Shown piece after piece: positions 1 to 9,221 of a stretch of 64,000 nucleotides of DNA. Source of the stretch: Occallatibacter savannae (GTDB taxonomy: Bacteria; Acidobacteriota; Terriglobia; Terriglobales; Acidobacteriaceae). The stretch spans positions 310,001 to 374,000 of the forward strand of contig NZ_QFFY01000006.1 of the NCBI RefSeq assembly GCF_003131205.1, written 5' to 3'. The notes beneath the pieces are model-generated. The model was given only the letters and a program-made list of their open reading frames with translations, did not search any database and was not told where the DNA came from. The translations under genes were made by a program, and so were the position numbers. Every line of letters begins with the position of its first letter. Position 1 is the first letter of the stretch.

Positions 1-270
1 AGTGCGAAAATGCTAAGGATGTACCGTCGATACACTGCCGCAGCGCTCCTTTGAAAAGAGTCCTCGGTTCGATCAGCCAAGCGGCGCGCATACATGCATA
101 CGCTCGTCTGAAGGGACAGCTGTGGATGACTTGGTCTGGGAGGGGCAGCGGTAGGTTTAGTGCTGCCGAGCGCAGTTCGACACTCCACGGCTCTCGCTGT
201 TGAACAGGCGACAACAACAGGTGCGGGAGGCGACGAACATAGCGCTACCGTAACCGAGTTTGTTTTTTTC

Positions 271-310
271 GTCAACTCTGGTTGACAGAAAAATCGACCT
301 AAGTTACATT
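271..310 (+). promoter_or_regulatory. Predicted sigma-70-like promoter with overlapping palindrome
   Basis: A perfect -35 hexamer TTGACA (282-287) is followed after 17 bases by TACATT (305-310), a 4/6 match to the -10 consensus. The palindrome GTCAACTCTGGTTGAC (271-286) overlaps the -35 and could be an operator. A start site about 7 bases past the -10 would fall on or next to the ATG at 317, giving a leaderless or nearly leaderless transcript. The promoter is inferred from sequence only; nothing coding is visible in bases 1-270. Confidence 0.5.
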
Positions 311-316
311 CACCCC

Positions 317-391
317 ATGTCGCGCATCGCTTACGCACTCTGTTGTCGTACTTCATCATTCCGATGGAGCCGGCGTTGTGCGCATCTGTAG
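317..391 (+). CDS. Putative Cys-containing leader peptide 1 (24 aa)
   Basis: A 24-codon ORF starts with ATG at 317 and stops with TAG at 389. It has a Cys-Cys pair at codons 9-10 (LCCRTSS) and another Cys near the end. It begins where the predicted promoter would start transcription, so it may be translated leaderless. A strong GC-rich hairpin with a T-rich tail follows 37 bases after the stop and precedes the DUF6152 gene. Adjacent Cys codons upstream of a terminator are the layout of a cysteine-responsive attenuator. That function is inference; so short an ORF can occur by chance, but a similar arrangement occurs again at 992. Confidence 0.45.
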   Translation: MSRIAYALCCRTSSFRWSRRCAHL

Positions 392-427
392 CGATCGTTG
401 ATTGACCTCGATCTTTCGCTATCAATG

Positions 428-461
428 AGGCCCGCTCCATGTGAGCGGGCCTTTTCCTTTT
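428..461 (+). terminator. Intrinsic terminator or attenuator before the DUF6152 gene
   Basis: Ten perfectly paired bases (AGGCCCGCTC with GAGCGGGCCT, 428-437 and 443-452) close a CATGT loop and are followed by TTTTCCTTTT. No full-size gene ends upstream, so it would terminate a transcript of about 145 nt beginning at the promoter near 282. It could therefore act as an attenuator, or as the end of a small RNA. The downstream gene starts 30 bases later. Confidence 0.65.
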
Positions 462-490
462 GCGAATACACATCTCGAGGAAACAGAACT

Positions 491-931
491 ATGAAACTGC
501 ATCGGAGCGCCCTGGCGCTGTCACTTGCCTTAATCGCAGCATTACCTTCCTTTGCCCATCACTCGTTCTCTGCTGAATTCGACGGGACCAAGCCTGTGCG
601 TCTGGTAGGAAGAATCACCCGCGTGGAGTGGACTAATCCTCACGCCTATCTGTATCTGGACGTCACCGACGCCAAGGGAAACACTGCAAATTGGGGAGCG
701 GAAAGCGCAGGGCCGGGTGCACTCAGCCGGCGTGGATGGAAGAAGACAGACCTGAAGATCGGAGATAGCGTCGTGATCGACGGTTATCGAGCGAAAGACG
801 GTTCAAAGCTAGTGGACTGCAGACGCATCACGCTTCCAGACGGACGAAGCATTTACGGTGGCACCCCAGGGGACGGTGGTCCAGGCGATAACGGCACGAA
901 CGAGGGTGCACCGGTGGCGCCGAAGCACTAA
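491..931 (+). CDS. DUF6152 family secreted protein
   Basis: The protein has 146 residues with an N-terminal signal peptide ending near PSFAHH. The mature part begins with the HHSFSAEFD motif and continues with VGRITRVEWTNPHAYLYLDV, the hallmark of DUF6152, a small periplasmic or exported family of unknown role. The tail is rich in Gly and Pro. ATG 491 was chosen over the upstream in-frame TTG at 398 because it starts a canonical signal peptide and follows a purine-rich GAGG at 477-480. It is the first full-size gene of a likely operon with the genes at 1253 and 1800, and lies directly behind a possible attenuator. Confidence 0.85.
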   Translation: MKLHRSALALSLALIAALPSFAHHSFSAEFDGTKPVRLVGRITRVEWTNPHAYLYLDVTDAKGNTANWGAESAGPGALSRRGWKKTDLKIGDSVVIDGYRAKDGSKLVDCRRITLPDGRSIYGGTPGDGGPGDNGTNEGAPVAPKH

Positions 932-991
932 GTGACGGCAGCGCATCCGAAATGACGCGTGGATCACAGCATCCCAGACAGGAAGACAGAT

Positions 992-1087
992 ATGAACGGC
1001 ACAAACCGCAGCACAAATCTGATGAACACGTGGTGTTGTTGCATGGCGAACATACCGATCGCGATGCAGACCTTGTGTTGTGCCTAG
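992..1087 (+). CDS. Putative Cys-rich leader peptide 2 (31 aa)
   Basis: ATG at 992 is preceded by AGGAAG at 7-base spacing, a good ribosome binding site, and the ORF stops at TAG 1085. It encodes TWCCCMA in the middle and ends LCCA, so five of 31 residues are Cys in two clusters. A strong hairpin follows 19 bases after the stop (1106-1138), and then the next structural gene. The arrangement mirrors the one at 317-461. A leader peptide for cysteine-dependent attenuation is my interpretation; an internal ATG at 1022 is an alternative start. Confidence 0.5.
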   Translation: MNGTNRSTNLMNTWCCCMANIPIAMQTLCCA

Positions 1088-1105
1088 TTCAAACTAGCGT
1101 CTCTT

Positions 1106-1138
1106 AAGGCCCGCTTCGCAAGAATGCAAGCGGGCCTT
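1106..1138 (+). terminator. GC-rich hairpin (attenuator or terminator) before the gene at 1253
   Basis: Eleven perfectly paired bases (AAGGCCCGCTT with AAGCGGGCCTT) enclose an 11-base loop. The stem core GGCCCGCT/AGCGGGCC is the same as in the 428-461 hairpin. The tail CGTGTCTCTC is poor in T, so termination may be partial. It could simply end the DUF6152 transcript, but its place right after a Cys-rich ORF favours attenuation. Confidence 0.5.
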
Positions 1139-1252
1139 CGTGTCTCTCGCCGAAGCTAACGCAGTCTGCCGATCAGAGCACTCTCTGGCCGGGGAGGGAC
1201 ACGTTCCATCAATCGGTAGATCTGAGCACTCTTCTAAAGGAGAATCTGCAGC

Positions 1253-1711
1253 ATGAAACGTCTTCTTCATTCGCTCACCCTCATGATCCTGGTTTGCGGA
1301 CTGCGTGTCCCCGTGTCTTCTCACGCCGCAGCACAGGCATCCTCGTCCAGCGCTTCAAGGCCATACCTTGTCGAATGGGTCTATCGAGTGAAGTACGGCT
1401 ACGAGGACGAGTGGTGGCAGCTCTTCCAGAAGTATCAGATTGCCACTCTGGACAAGGAGAAGAATCTGGGCTACGTGACGAGCTACCAGCTGTTCAAACC
1501 CGGCCTTCATGCAGGAGAGGATTCGCGCTGGGACTACCGAGTGATCATCGTCTACAAAGATCAGGCCTCCGCTTCACACGGCGGAGAAGTGGAGAAGGCG
1601 CTTTTTCCGGATACTACTGCACGCAAGAAGGACGAGAACCGTCGCTGGGAATTGACGACGAACCATTGGGACCTTCCTATCCGCGAAGTCGACCCACACA
1701 GCGCTGAATAG
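1253..1711 (+). CDS. Small secreted protein, unknown function
   Basis: This 152-residue protein has a signal peptide of about 26 residues ending near SHAAA. ATG 1253 follows AAGGAG at good spacing. The mature domain (residues 40-145) reads VEWVYRVKYGYEDEWW, then alternating strands and helices, which could fit a ferredoxin-like or dimeric alpha-beta barrel, though no catalytic motif is evident. It sits between the DUF6152 gene and the TonB receptor, 88 bases upstream of the latter and co-directional, so it probably belongs to the same export or uptake operon. I do not recognise a named family. Confidence 0.75.
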   Translation: MKRLLHSLTLMILVCGLRVPVSSHAAAQASSSSASRPYLVEWVYRVKYGYEDEWWQLFQKYQIATLDKEKNLGYVTSYQLFKPGLHAGEDSRWDYRVIIVYKDQASASHGGEVEKALFPDTTARKKDENRRWELTTNHWDLPIREVDPHSAE

Positions 1712-1799
1712 ATTCACAGCATATTTTCTGGATGGCCAACGACTGCGCCTGCTGCCGGACATCCCTACTCGAAACCCATTCATTTTCAGGAGGCATTTC

Positions 1800-4700
1800 A
1801 TGACGCACTACATCAAGTCAGTTTCTCGCCGATGGCACATCGCTGTCGTAGTGATGGTGCTGCTATCTCTCCAAGTTGCTCTTGCGCAGACGTTCCGAGG
1901 TGGAATTGGCGGAACGATTACTGACGCCTCGGGCGGCAGAGTGGCCAACGCGCAAGTCACGATTACCGAGGATGCAACAGGCGTTGCGCATACCGTCCTC
2001 TCATCAAGCGCCGGCGAATACAGCCTCCGCGATCTTCCTGCCGGGAGATACACGGTGTCCGTCGCAGCCCCAGGCCTTGAGAGTCGTGCAGTGCATGGGG
2101 TTCAGGTGACGGCAGGCAATATCGCATCTATCGACGCTCAGCTCGCAGTCGCTAAAGCAGAGACTACCGTTGATGTAGTAGCTACTGCACTGACGCTGGA
2201 CACCGAAAGCAGCACGCAATCCGCCGTTCTTGACCAGCAAGTGCAAGACACGCCCATCGCGGGCCGCGATTTTCTGCAATTCACAGCCCTACAACCCGGG
2301 TTCGCCGGCTACCAGAACCAGGCATCTGGTTCAGTCAATGGCTCACGCAGAAATGGTGTCAATTTCCTCATTGATGGAACTGACAACAACGACCTTTGGC
2401 ACAACATCCCGGCCGTCAACCAAGGAGGAGTGGCTGGAATCGCTGGAACCGAACTGCCTGTCGACGCGATCCAGGAGTACACGCTTGAGACAAATGCGAG
2501 CAGCGAGAGCGGCAGGAATCCCGGTGGCACCGTAAACCTGGCAATCAAGTCAGGTACAAATCAGTTGCACGGATCGGCTTATGAGTACATTCGGAATGAG
2601 GCGCTAGCGGCCCAAAATCCATTCCTCCCATTTGGGTATGCAAAGCCGAAGAATCGCAGCGAAAATCGTGGTTTCACAGTGGGGGGACCGATCCTCCCAA
2701 ATCGCACGTTCTACTTCGTCGCGTTTGAGTATCAGAAATTCAATATCAATCCCGATGCAGTGGGCACTGTTCCAGGTACCGGATACCAGACCAAAGCCAA
2801 TTCGCTGCTTGCTGAGCACAGCCTGAGCCCAAATCCGGTAACATCAGCTCTCCTGAACTCGCTCTGGCCCGCTAAGGCGCTCGCAGTGGCTTCAGCAACG
2901 CCCAATAACTACTTCTCTCCGGACGACGAGTTCGGTTTCAGTTACAACTGGCTAGTCAAATTTGACCACCACCTGAATAGCAAAAACGATCTGTCATTCC
3001 ACTGGTTCGCGGGCCAGGGCAATCAAACAGCTCCGGTAGGATCTGCACTGGGCTACTACTACCAGGTCGCCCCACTGCATGATCAGAACTATTCCCTCGT
3101 TGTGAATACGTCAGTGACACCGTCGCTCACGAATCAGGCACAGCTCGGAGTGAGCTATTTCAACCAAATATTCCACGACCAGAACAATAAGCAGGATGTT
3201 GGCTCTGCTGGGCTTGTAACGGGTTCACGCTTCAGCTCCGGGGCTCCGAACCTCATCGTCGGCAACTTTGATCAAGTTGGATTGACGCCACCCGAGGGCA
3301 GGAGTGACCTGACCGGGCATCTGGATGATGCGGTGACCTGGAATATCGGCAAGCATACGTTCCGGCTTGGTGGGGAGTTTCGCTACGCACAGATCGATGA
3401 GTTCTACTTCTTAAACTCCCTCGGCTCGCTCACCTTCAATGGCCTTACAGGTCCGTGGAGCACAAGCAGCAAAACAGCATACGACGCGACAGTGGACTCG
3501 AACTCGAAGGCTCTCGCCGATTTTCTGATTGGTGCATCCTCAAGCTCGTCAATCCAAACCGGAAACCAGGAGCGCTGGGCCTATGAGAAGACATTTGCTC
3601 TCTTTGCCCACGACAACTATCACTTGTCCAAGAACCTGACAGTTAACTATGGTGTGAGATACGACTACACCGGCCCGTTCTACAACAGCGACAAAAACCT
3701 CTCTGTCTTCGACACAAAAGCGGCTCAACCTGTATTTCTCGGAGCTGGACTAAGCAGCTTAAGACAACAGCGTTGGACGGACTTCAGCCCACGCGTAGGG
3801 TTCTCTTACTCACCGGAAAAGCTTCAAGGTTTCGTATTGCGCGGTGGAGCGGGAGTGTACTATGACACACCGAATCTGAACCCCTTTCTTAGCAACAATC
3901 CAGGAAACGGCGCGGCTACCGGCGTCCAGGGCAATCCCGGGGGCGCAGATCCGGTGAAAGCCATTTCAAACCCAGGCACGGAGACCATCGTCTCCGGGCA
4001 GAACTTCTTCGCGAGTGCAACGGCTGCTTCCTTACTGGGCGGTTTTTCAGTTGCGCGGGACTTCCAAACACCAGTCAGCTACAACTACTACACCCAGATC
4101 GAAAAGAGCATCGGTGGCAAGGTGATCGCGCAGGTGGGATATGTCGGTTCAGAAAGCCGACATTTGATCACGCTGTTTGACATTAATTCTGCGGCCCTCA
4201 ATCCGACGGGTTCAGTTGTGCAGTCATCGCGTCCATACACCCATTGGAAAGCAATCAACGAACTGCGATCCAACGGGAACTCGAACTACAACTCGCTTCA
4301 AGCAGTGATCCGTTCCCAGAACTGGCACGGCCTTACTTCGCAGGCGGCCTACACGTGGTCGCACAATCTCGATGAATTAACCCAGTACCGAAACACGTAT
4401 GCTTTACCTCAAATCAACAACGTCCCAGGCATCGATGGTCTGAAAGCAAACTATGGCAACAGTGACTATGACGTCCGCAATACGCTCACTAGCGTCTTCA
4501 GCTACGAGTTACCGAAGTTCGCGCACGGGCCGAGCCGCCTTACGAACGGCTGGCAAGCTAATTCATTGCTCAGTTTCCACGGCGGTCAACCGTTCACAGT
4601 GCGGAATCGCTCGCTCGATAATTCAGGAACCGGAGATAAGACGCAATTCGCGACCCTGGTTGCTGGACAACGCCCCAGATCAGGGGTCACTCCTTCCAGC

Positions 4701-5048
4701 GTCTCGACAAAAGTGCAATGGCTTAATACTGCCGCATTCGGACAGCCGGCGCCCGGTACGTACTCCTTCAGCCAGCGCCGGAACCAGATTTGGGGCCCAG
4801 GATACAGTGATGTGGACCTCTCGCTGTTCAAAACAACACCTATCACCGATCGCGTCAATTCTCAGTTCCGCGTCGAACTCTACAACATCTTCAACCGCAC
4901 CAACTTGGGCTCACCAACTGCGACGTACGCCTTTGGCACGAATAGCTTCGGCTCGATCAGTCAAACGGTTGGGGCATATGGGTCGGCACCGGGTATCGGT
5001 CCTGGCGAACCCTTCAACGTTCAGCTTGCGTTGAAGATCTTGTTCTGA
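1800..5048 (+). CDS. TonB-dependent receptor with carboxypeptidase-regulatory N-domain (Oar-like)
   Basis: The outer-membrane protein has 1082 residues. A signal peptide (1-30, cut after ALAQ) is followed by a carboxypeptidase-regulatory-like beta-sandwich (about 33-118: GTITDASGGRVANAQVTI, LPAGRYTVSV). Next comes a plug region with TPIAGRDFLQFTALQPGF, then a long beta-barrel ending in the hydrophobic VQLALKILF. This architecture is greatly expanded in Acidobacteriota and is thought to import large substrates using TonB energy. ATG 1800 is preceded by AGGAGG. The substrate is unknown; the two Cys-type leaders upstream would fit a sulfur-related ligand, but that is speculative. A 7-bp hairpin at 5067-5094 lies downstream. 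Confidence 0.93.
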   Translation: MTHYIKSVSRRWHIAVVVMVLLSLQVALAQTFRGGIGGTITDASGGRVANAQVTITEDATGVAHTVLSSSAGEYSLRDLPAGRYTVSVAAPGLESRAVHGVQVTAGNIASIDAQLAVAKAETTVDVVATALTLDTESSTQSAVLDQQVQDTPIAGRDFLQFTALQPGFAGYQNQASGSVNGSRRNGVNFLIDGTDNNDLWHNIPAVNQGGVAGIAGTELPVDAIQEYTLETNASSESGRNPGGTVNLAIKSGTNQLHGSAYEYIRNEALAAQNPFLPFGYAKPKNRSENRGFTVGGPILPNRTFYFVAFEYQKFNINPDAVGTVPGTGYQTKANSLLAEHSLSPNPVTSALLNSLWPAKALAVASATPNNYFSPDDEFGFSYNWLVKFDHHLNSKNDLSFHWFAGQGNQTAPVGSALGYYYQVAPLHDQNYSLVVNTSVTPSLTNQAQLGVSYFNQIFHDQNNKQDVGSAGLVTGSRFSSGAPNLIVGNFDQVGLTPPEGRSDLTGHLDDAVTWNIGKHTFRLGGEFRYAQIDEFYFLNSLGSLTFNGLTGPWSTSSKTAYDATVDSNSKALADFLIGASSSSSIQTGNQERWAYEKTFALFAHDNYHLSKNLTVNYGVRYDYTGPFYNSDKNLSVFDTKAAQPVFLGAGLSSLRQQRWTDFSPRVGFSYSPEKLQGFVLRGGAGVYYDTPNLNPFLSNNPGNGAATGVQGNPGGADPVKAISNPGTETIVSGQNFFASATAASLLGGFSVARDFQTPVSYNYYTQIEKSIGGKVIAQVGYVGSESRHLITLFDINSAALNPTGSVVQSSRPYTHWKAINELRSNGNSNYNSLQAVIRSQNWHGLTSQAAYTWSHNLDELTQYRNTYALPQINNVPGIDGLKANYGNSDYDVRNTLTSVFSYELPKFAHGPSRLTNGWQANSLLSFHGGQPFTVRNRSLDNSGTGDKTQFATLVAGQRPRSGVTPSSVSTKVQWLNTAAFGQPAPGTYSFSQRRNQIWGPGYSDVDLSLFKTTPITDRVNSQFRVELYNIFNRTNLGSPTATYAFGTNSFGSISQTVGAYGSAPGIGPGEPFNVQLALKILF

Positions 5049-5427
5049 GGGACTTCCGATTGAGCGGAGCCAGTACGATGTCGGGGGCTGGCTCTACTCC
5101 TCATTTGAGAGTTCTGATGCGCAGGGAAGAGGGAAAGAGAGTCTCCACAGGCCGAGCGCAGATGCTGCGCCTAGACTCTGCAGAGCATCGAAAACTGGGG
5201 ACATGAAACCCCGGCGACCGAAGACCTAAAACGGATTCTCATGGACCGTATTGAAGAGTGCGACTCCATAGACAAGCTGATAGGGCCACCGTTGCTCGTC
5301 CGTCTGCGGAAGAATGGAAACTAGACTTTCCGCGGAGCGGCTGTCCCGGATTTATCCAAGCTGCCGAGACAGCATGGATCCGTTGATATCGATAGACGGG
5401 CTTCTGATTACGCATTGCTGGCGAATA
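5049..5427. other. Intergenic stretch
   Basis: No convincing gene is seen. A GAGCCAG/CTGGCTC hairpin (5067-5094) without a T tract follows the receptor gene and may be a weak terminator. Confidence 0.5.
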
Positions 5428-5487
5428 ACCGGCAACTCTTCCCTTTGCTGATCCTTCGCCTTCTAGGGTCCGAGTAGCCGACGACTC
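5428..5487 (+). repeat. Palindromic intergenic repeat, copy A (60 bp, divergent)
   Basis: It begins ACCGGCAACTC and ends GTCCGAGTAGCCGAC plus GACTC. The central spacer is 4 bases longer than in the other copies, and the left arm has lost the GGAA that pairs with TTCC. It lies just upstream of the membrane protein gene at 5523. Confidence 0.7.
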
Positions 5488-5522
5488 GACCATTGAGCTG
5501 TTTTTGAACTACCATTTCGCAA

Positions 5523-6059
5523 ATGCAAACGGAGAGCGAAAGGTTGAACGACGCCCTGACGGGGATGGATTTCTGGTCGTTCAAGCCCGCGCTCGTAGCC
5601 CTGATGATTGTTGCTGCCCTTGAGGTTCTTTGCCAGCTTCCCGGACTGATTAGTCTCGTTCTGGTCCCCCTTCTATTCCTCGGCTACAGAATTTCTTTTC
5701 TTGTTATCGGTGCGATTGCGGTGTACTGCGCCATCAAGAAACGCCCGCGAAGAGCAATTTCCGTCCTCTTTGTAGTTCTTCTGCCCGTGCTGTTGTGGCG
5801 GCCAGTGAACTGGGCTGCGGAGGTGATACACCTTGGCCTCACAGTCGGCCTAGGTGTCGGTCAGCTTGGCACTCCTTCAAGCTCGAAGGGCGGCGATTTC
5901 GTGACCTATGACTGGTCAGTGGGATTAGCTGGCGGCCCGAACACATTCCTGATTCATGACTCGAGCGACGAGATTGTCTGCCAACTTCTGAGCATGCACA
6001 TCCGCAAAGCTCCGGAAATGGCTTGGAAGAAGAATGCGCGGGCAAAGCTCGCCGTCTGA
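5523..6059 (+). CDS. Hypothetical membrane protein
   Basis: The protein has 178 residues. Hydrophobic segments at about 22-45, 47-68 and 78-97 suggest two or three membrane helices in the N-terminal half, separated by a KKRPRR basic turn. The C-terminal half is soluble, with a Gly-rich stretch and a predicted strand/helix end. No signal peptide or known motif is evident. It stands alone between two copies of the palindromic repeat (5428 and 6107), a pattern typical of accessory DNA. The role is unknown. Confidence 0.6.
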   Translation: MQTESERLNDALTGMDFWSFKPALVALMIVAALEVLCQLPGLISLVLVPLLFLGYRISFLVIGAIAVYCAIKKRPRRAISVLFVVLLPVLLWRPVNWAAEVIHLGLTVGLGVGQLGTPSSSKGGDFVTYDWSVGLAGGPNTFLIHDSSDEIVCQLLSMHIRKAPEMAWKKNARAKLAV

Positions 6060-6106
6060 TACACCACTACTACATCTGCACCTTCTGAAGCTATTGAGGG
6101 CGGATC

Positions 6107-6162
6107 ACCGGCAACTCGGAAGCTATCCGATTTTTGGATTGGTTCCGAGTTGCCGACAACTC
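6107..6162 (+). repeat. Palindromic intergenic repeat, copy B (56 bp, best palindrome)
   Basis: The left arm CGGCAACTCGGAA and right arm TTCCGAGTTGCCG pair perfectly over 13 bases around a 21-base T-rich spacer. The right arm is followed by ACAACTC. It lies 47 bases after the gene ending at 6059. Confidence 0.9.
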
Positions 6163-6536
6163 TCTCGCAACCCTTAAAAAGATGGTGTTTCAGAATTCGT
6201 GAACCCTTGCCGACTTATGTGTACCACTCCGAAGCCCGAAGTTTTAAGGACGATCAGTGGCCTGACCATACTTTATGGTTAGGCTGGCATCACAGCTTTT
6301 CTTCAGATCAATACAAGAGCAGGATTGTAAAGCCGACTCTCGAAGCGTGGATGTAGCTACAACCTACCAATCGCAGAAAGCGGCTTCATTGGTTGCCAAA
6401 CGATGGTGCTGCCCGCAGGAAGCTGATAAGTCCAAACCCGCTAAGGGCTCGATGTGGCTAATTGACTCTCTCGCGCCGTTCCACCCAAACGTCTCAGATT
6501 AATCCCTTGTCAAATGGATCAATCGTTTCGTCGAGA
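6163..6536. other. Intergenic stretch without recognised content
   Basis: Only short, low-quality ORFs without ribosome binding sites occur here. The region separates two genes that converge (ends at 6059 and 6537). Confidence 0.5.
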
Positions 6537-8474
6537 TCACCGGGTTCCAGATGCGAGCAGCCCGATTCGGCTTTCCAGGTTTTCAAATTGTGGCTCGGTT
6601 CGAAGCCATGCGAATTCCGGATCCCGAGCCATGAAATTTATCCATGGCGAATGTTCCTGATATGCGTATTCCAACCAGCGCAGCGTCTGTTCGCGATCCC
6701 GCATGTGCGAATAGACCAGAGCCAATTGGAGGGCCGATCCTATACCGCTCCTACCAACGGGTTTTAGCAGGCTCACCCTGCGTCGCCAGTAGCCGTCAGG
6801 ACCTCCCGCCAGGAAGGCATTTCGCAATAACTCTCCATCCTTGGGTCGACCGGCTGCCGTCCATTCGAGCTGATGCTCCTTTATAGCCTCGGGATAATTT
6901 TCCTGCTGCTCGTACACTCGGGCGAGGTCGTCTGCGACGAAAGGGCCGAAGGCGGGGTCCAGTTCGAGCGTTGACCTGAATTGAGCCGCTGATCGTTCGT
7001 ACTGGCCCTGGTAGTAGTAGATCAAAGCTGACCAAGTATTGATCGAAACGGAATAGGGATCCAACTGGCGTGCAATCTGAATCTCGCTCAAGGCCTGTTC
7101 GAACCGGCCTGCAAACACGAGATAGTGTGAATACCAGTGGTGAGCTGTGGCGTAATTGGGATCGAGCTCGATGGCACGCCTGAACTCTTCATCCGCAGTA
7201 GCGTAATCCCAGTAATACGAGAACTTGATCAGAGCGAGAGAGGCATGAGCCTCGGCAAGAGAGTCGTCCAAGGCTAGGGCTTTCAAAGCCGCCGTTTCGG
7301 CTTTGGGCATTGCCTCATTCGCCTGAAGACCACCATGGTGAGCCATGACCGCATAAGAATCCGCGATTCCTGCCCATGCCGGCGCATAGGTTGGGTCAAG
7401 ATCGACCGCACGCTGAAAGAACTGCAGTCCTCTGGTTTCGGCTTCGGTACCGCGCCGGTGCCACCAGTACCGGCCTTTCAGATAAGCGTCGTGAGCCTCG
7501 ATGTTCAACGGCCTGATCGGTTGTTTGTTGGGATTGGAACTTACATCTCGCACCGCCATTCGGGCATCCGTTGGGGAGATGATGTGCGACCCGATCTTCG
7601 AGGCAATTTGCGTGGCCACTTCGTCCTGTAGCTTCAGAATGTCATTCAGATCACGCTCGTAGCTATCCGCCCACAAGTGCTGATCGGAACGCGAATCGAT
7701 CAACTGCACTGTAATCCGAACTCTGCCCGCGGATCGCATGACCGTGCCTTCGATGATGGCGTCCACACCTAACTGTTTTGCAATCTCTGGCAGAGGTACT
7801 CTGGTGTTTTTGTAGCGTTCCACTGACGTATGCGACGTCACGCGCAGTTTGTTGGATTTGGCTAAATCGGTGATCAATTCATCTGTCATTCCGTCGCTGA
7901 AATACTCTTGCTCCGGATCGGCGCTGAGATTTCGAAGGGGAAGCACCGCAATGGATGACACGGGCTCGGCGATCTGAGGCGAGGGACGCCGGAATTCCGA
8001 AATGATAGCCGGACCAGCGAGAAAGAGAACGAGAATCAGGACGGATGCGCCAATTGCGACCCAATAAAGTCTCGGCAGGGTTGTGGATGGAAGAGAGGCT
8101 GTGTGATTCGCATCTTCCAATTCGCTATTCGGGGAAGAAGAGATAAGGGCAATCAAACGATAACCCAATTTGGGTACGGTTTCCAGGAATCGTGGGGCGT
8201 CCGCATCATCCTCCAATGCGGCACGAATCCGGCGGATAGCGTAGTTCAATCCCTGGTCGAAGTCGACAAAGGTGTCAGCGCCCCAGACTGTGCGAATCAG
8301 TTCCTGCCTCGTGACGATCTCACCGGCCTTGTGAACGAGCACAGAGAGCACTTTTGCCGGCTGGGGTTCAAGCCGCATCACCCTCCCGCTCTTCTTCAGC
8401 TCTCGCGTGATGCAGTCAAATTCAAACTCCCCGAAGCGAACGCGGTTCTGAGGGGTATTTAACTCGGTCGCCAC
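6537..8474 (-). CDS. Winged-helix transcriptional regulator with TolB-like and TPR domains (CadC-like, membrane)
   Basis: The protein has 645 residues. An OmpR/PhoB-type winged helix (about 12-110) contains VWGADTFVDFDQGLNYAIRR and ends at VPKLGYRLIA. One membrane helix follows (about 133-157). A TolB-N/adenylate-cyclase-type region (about 168-300) begins SIAVLPLRNLSADPEQEYF and includes SDGMTDELITDLAK. TPR units then occupy about 340-560. This membrane-tethered regulator design is abundant in Acidobacteriota. The DNA-binding domain would be cytoplasmic and the TPR part periplasmic, sensing an unknown signal. The gene is monocistronic and divergent from the gene at 8680. Confidence 0.9.
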   Translation of the reverse strand: MATELNTPQNRVRFGEFEFDCITRELKKSGRVMRLEPQPAKVLSVLVHKAGEIVTRQELIRTVWGADTFVDFDQGLNYAIRRIRAALEDDADAPRFLETVPKLGYRLIALISSSPNSELEDANHTASLPSTTLPRLYWVAIGASVLILVLFLAGPAIISEFRRPSPQIAEPVSSIAVLPLRNLSADPEQEYFSDGMTDELITDLAKSNKLRVTSHTSVERYKNTRVPLPEIAKQLGVDAIIEGTVMRSAGRVRITVQLIDSRSDQHLWADSYERDLNDILKLQDEVATQIASKIGSHIISPTDARMAVRDVSSNPNKQPIRPLNIEAHDAYLKGRYWWHRRGTEAETRGLQFFQRAVDLDPTYAPAWAGIADSYAVMAHHGGLQANEAMPKAETAALKALALDDSLAEAHASLALIKFSYYWDYATADEEFRRAIELDPNYATAHHWYSHYLVFAGRFEQALSEIQIARQLDPYSVSINTWSALIYYYQGQYERSAAQFRSTLELDPAFGPFVADDLARVYEQQENYPEAIKEHQLEWTAAGRPKDGELLRNAFLAGGPDGYWRRRVSLLKPVGRSGIGSALQLALVYSHMRDREQTLRWLEYAYQEHSPWINFMARDPEFAWLRTEPQFENLESRIGLLASGTR

Positions 8475-8679
8475 GAGGATCCTCGCTCATGAGGTTGGGA
8501 GGCGACTAGTATATCCCGAACCCGACTAAAGTGCACGTGAATGGAGCGTTAGCTTCCCTCATCAGACCCTCATACAAGCTTCATCGCCGCTCCATTGACG
8601 CTCATCGCGGCGTGAGGCACCGTGCCTGACAGGTGCATGGGCACGGCACATCTCGCGGCAAAGCTACTAAGGAGAAACT

Positions 8680-9150
8680 ATGGAAAACCGTTTAATCACT
8701 CTAGCTGCGTACTTCGTTTTTGCCTCAGCGATATCTGTGAGCTCGACAGCGCAATCGCGATGCCACGAGATTGGAGGGTCCATCGAGACGAATTTCGTCG
8801 ATTCCTCGGATACGCTCGGTAGCGCGACCGGAGATCTGGCTGGAGGATTGGGTGTACACGTGCTGAGTCAGGAGCCCGGCCCGGATGGAACCATCGCGAT
8901 AAGCGTGCAGCACCATTGGGTCACTGCGGTCGGCGACATCATTTCACTGGACCAAGCGACAATCACCTTGTTCCCGACCTCCGTGCCGGGGTTCTATGCG
9001 GCTCGTTACCTGAATGGGGTCACAGTAAATGGTTCCGGAACTGGGCGTTTCGCCGGAGCAAGCGGCAAGCTTTCCGGCTGGGGTGGGGTTGACTTCAGTC
9101 GAGGCGCGCTGGTGCTGCGCTACTCCGGGAAGATTTGCCACCGAGACTGA
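8680..9150 (+). CDS. Small secreted protein, beta-rich
   Basis: The protein has 156 residues. ATG 8680 follows AAGGAG. The signal peptide runs to about residue 24 (STAQS). The mature part is a beta-rich domain with two Cys (positions near 28 and 153) that may form a disulfide, and a C-terminal motif GTGRFAGASGKLSGWGGVDF. The repeated strand pattern resembles a small barrel (allene-oxide-cyclase or lipocalin-like), but the family is not certain. It is co-directional with the DNRLRE protein gene 71 bases downstream, and both appear exported. Confidence 0.7.
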   Translation: MENRLITLAAYFVFASAISVSSTAQSRCHEIGGSIETNFVDSSDTLGSATGDLAGGLGVHVLSQEPGPDGTIAISVQHHWVTAVGDIISLDQATITLFPTSVPGFYAARYLNGVTVNGSGTGRFAGASGKLSGWGGVDFSRGALVLRYSGKICHRD

Positions 9151-9221
9151 CCTTTTCACTGCACATACTGCGCCGTGTTCTCGACGGGAACTCTGTTCAA
9201 CCATTTACGGGGAGAGGACCA

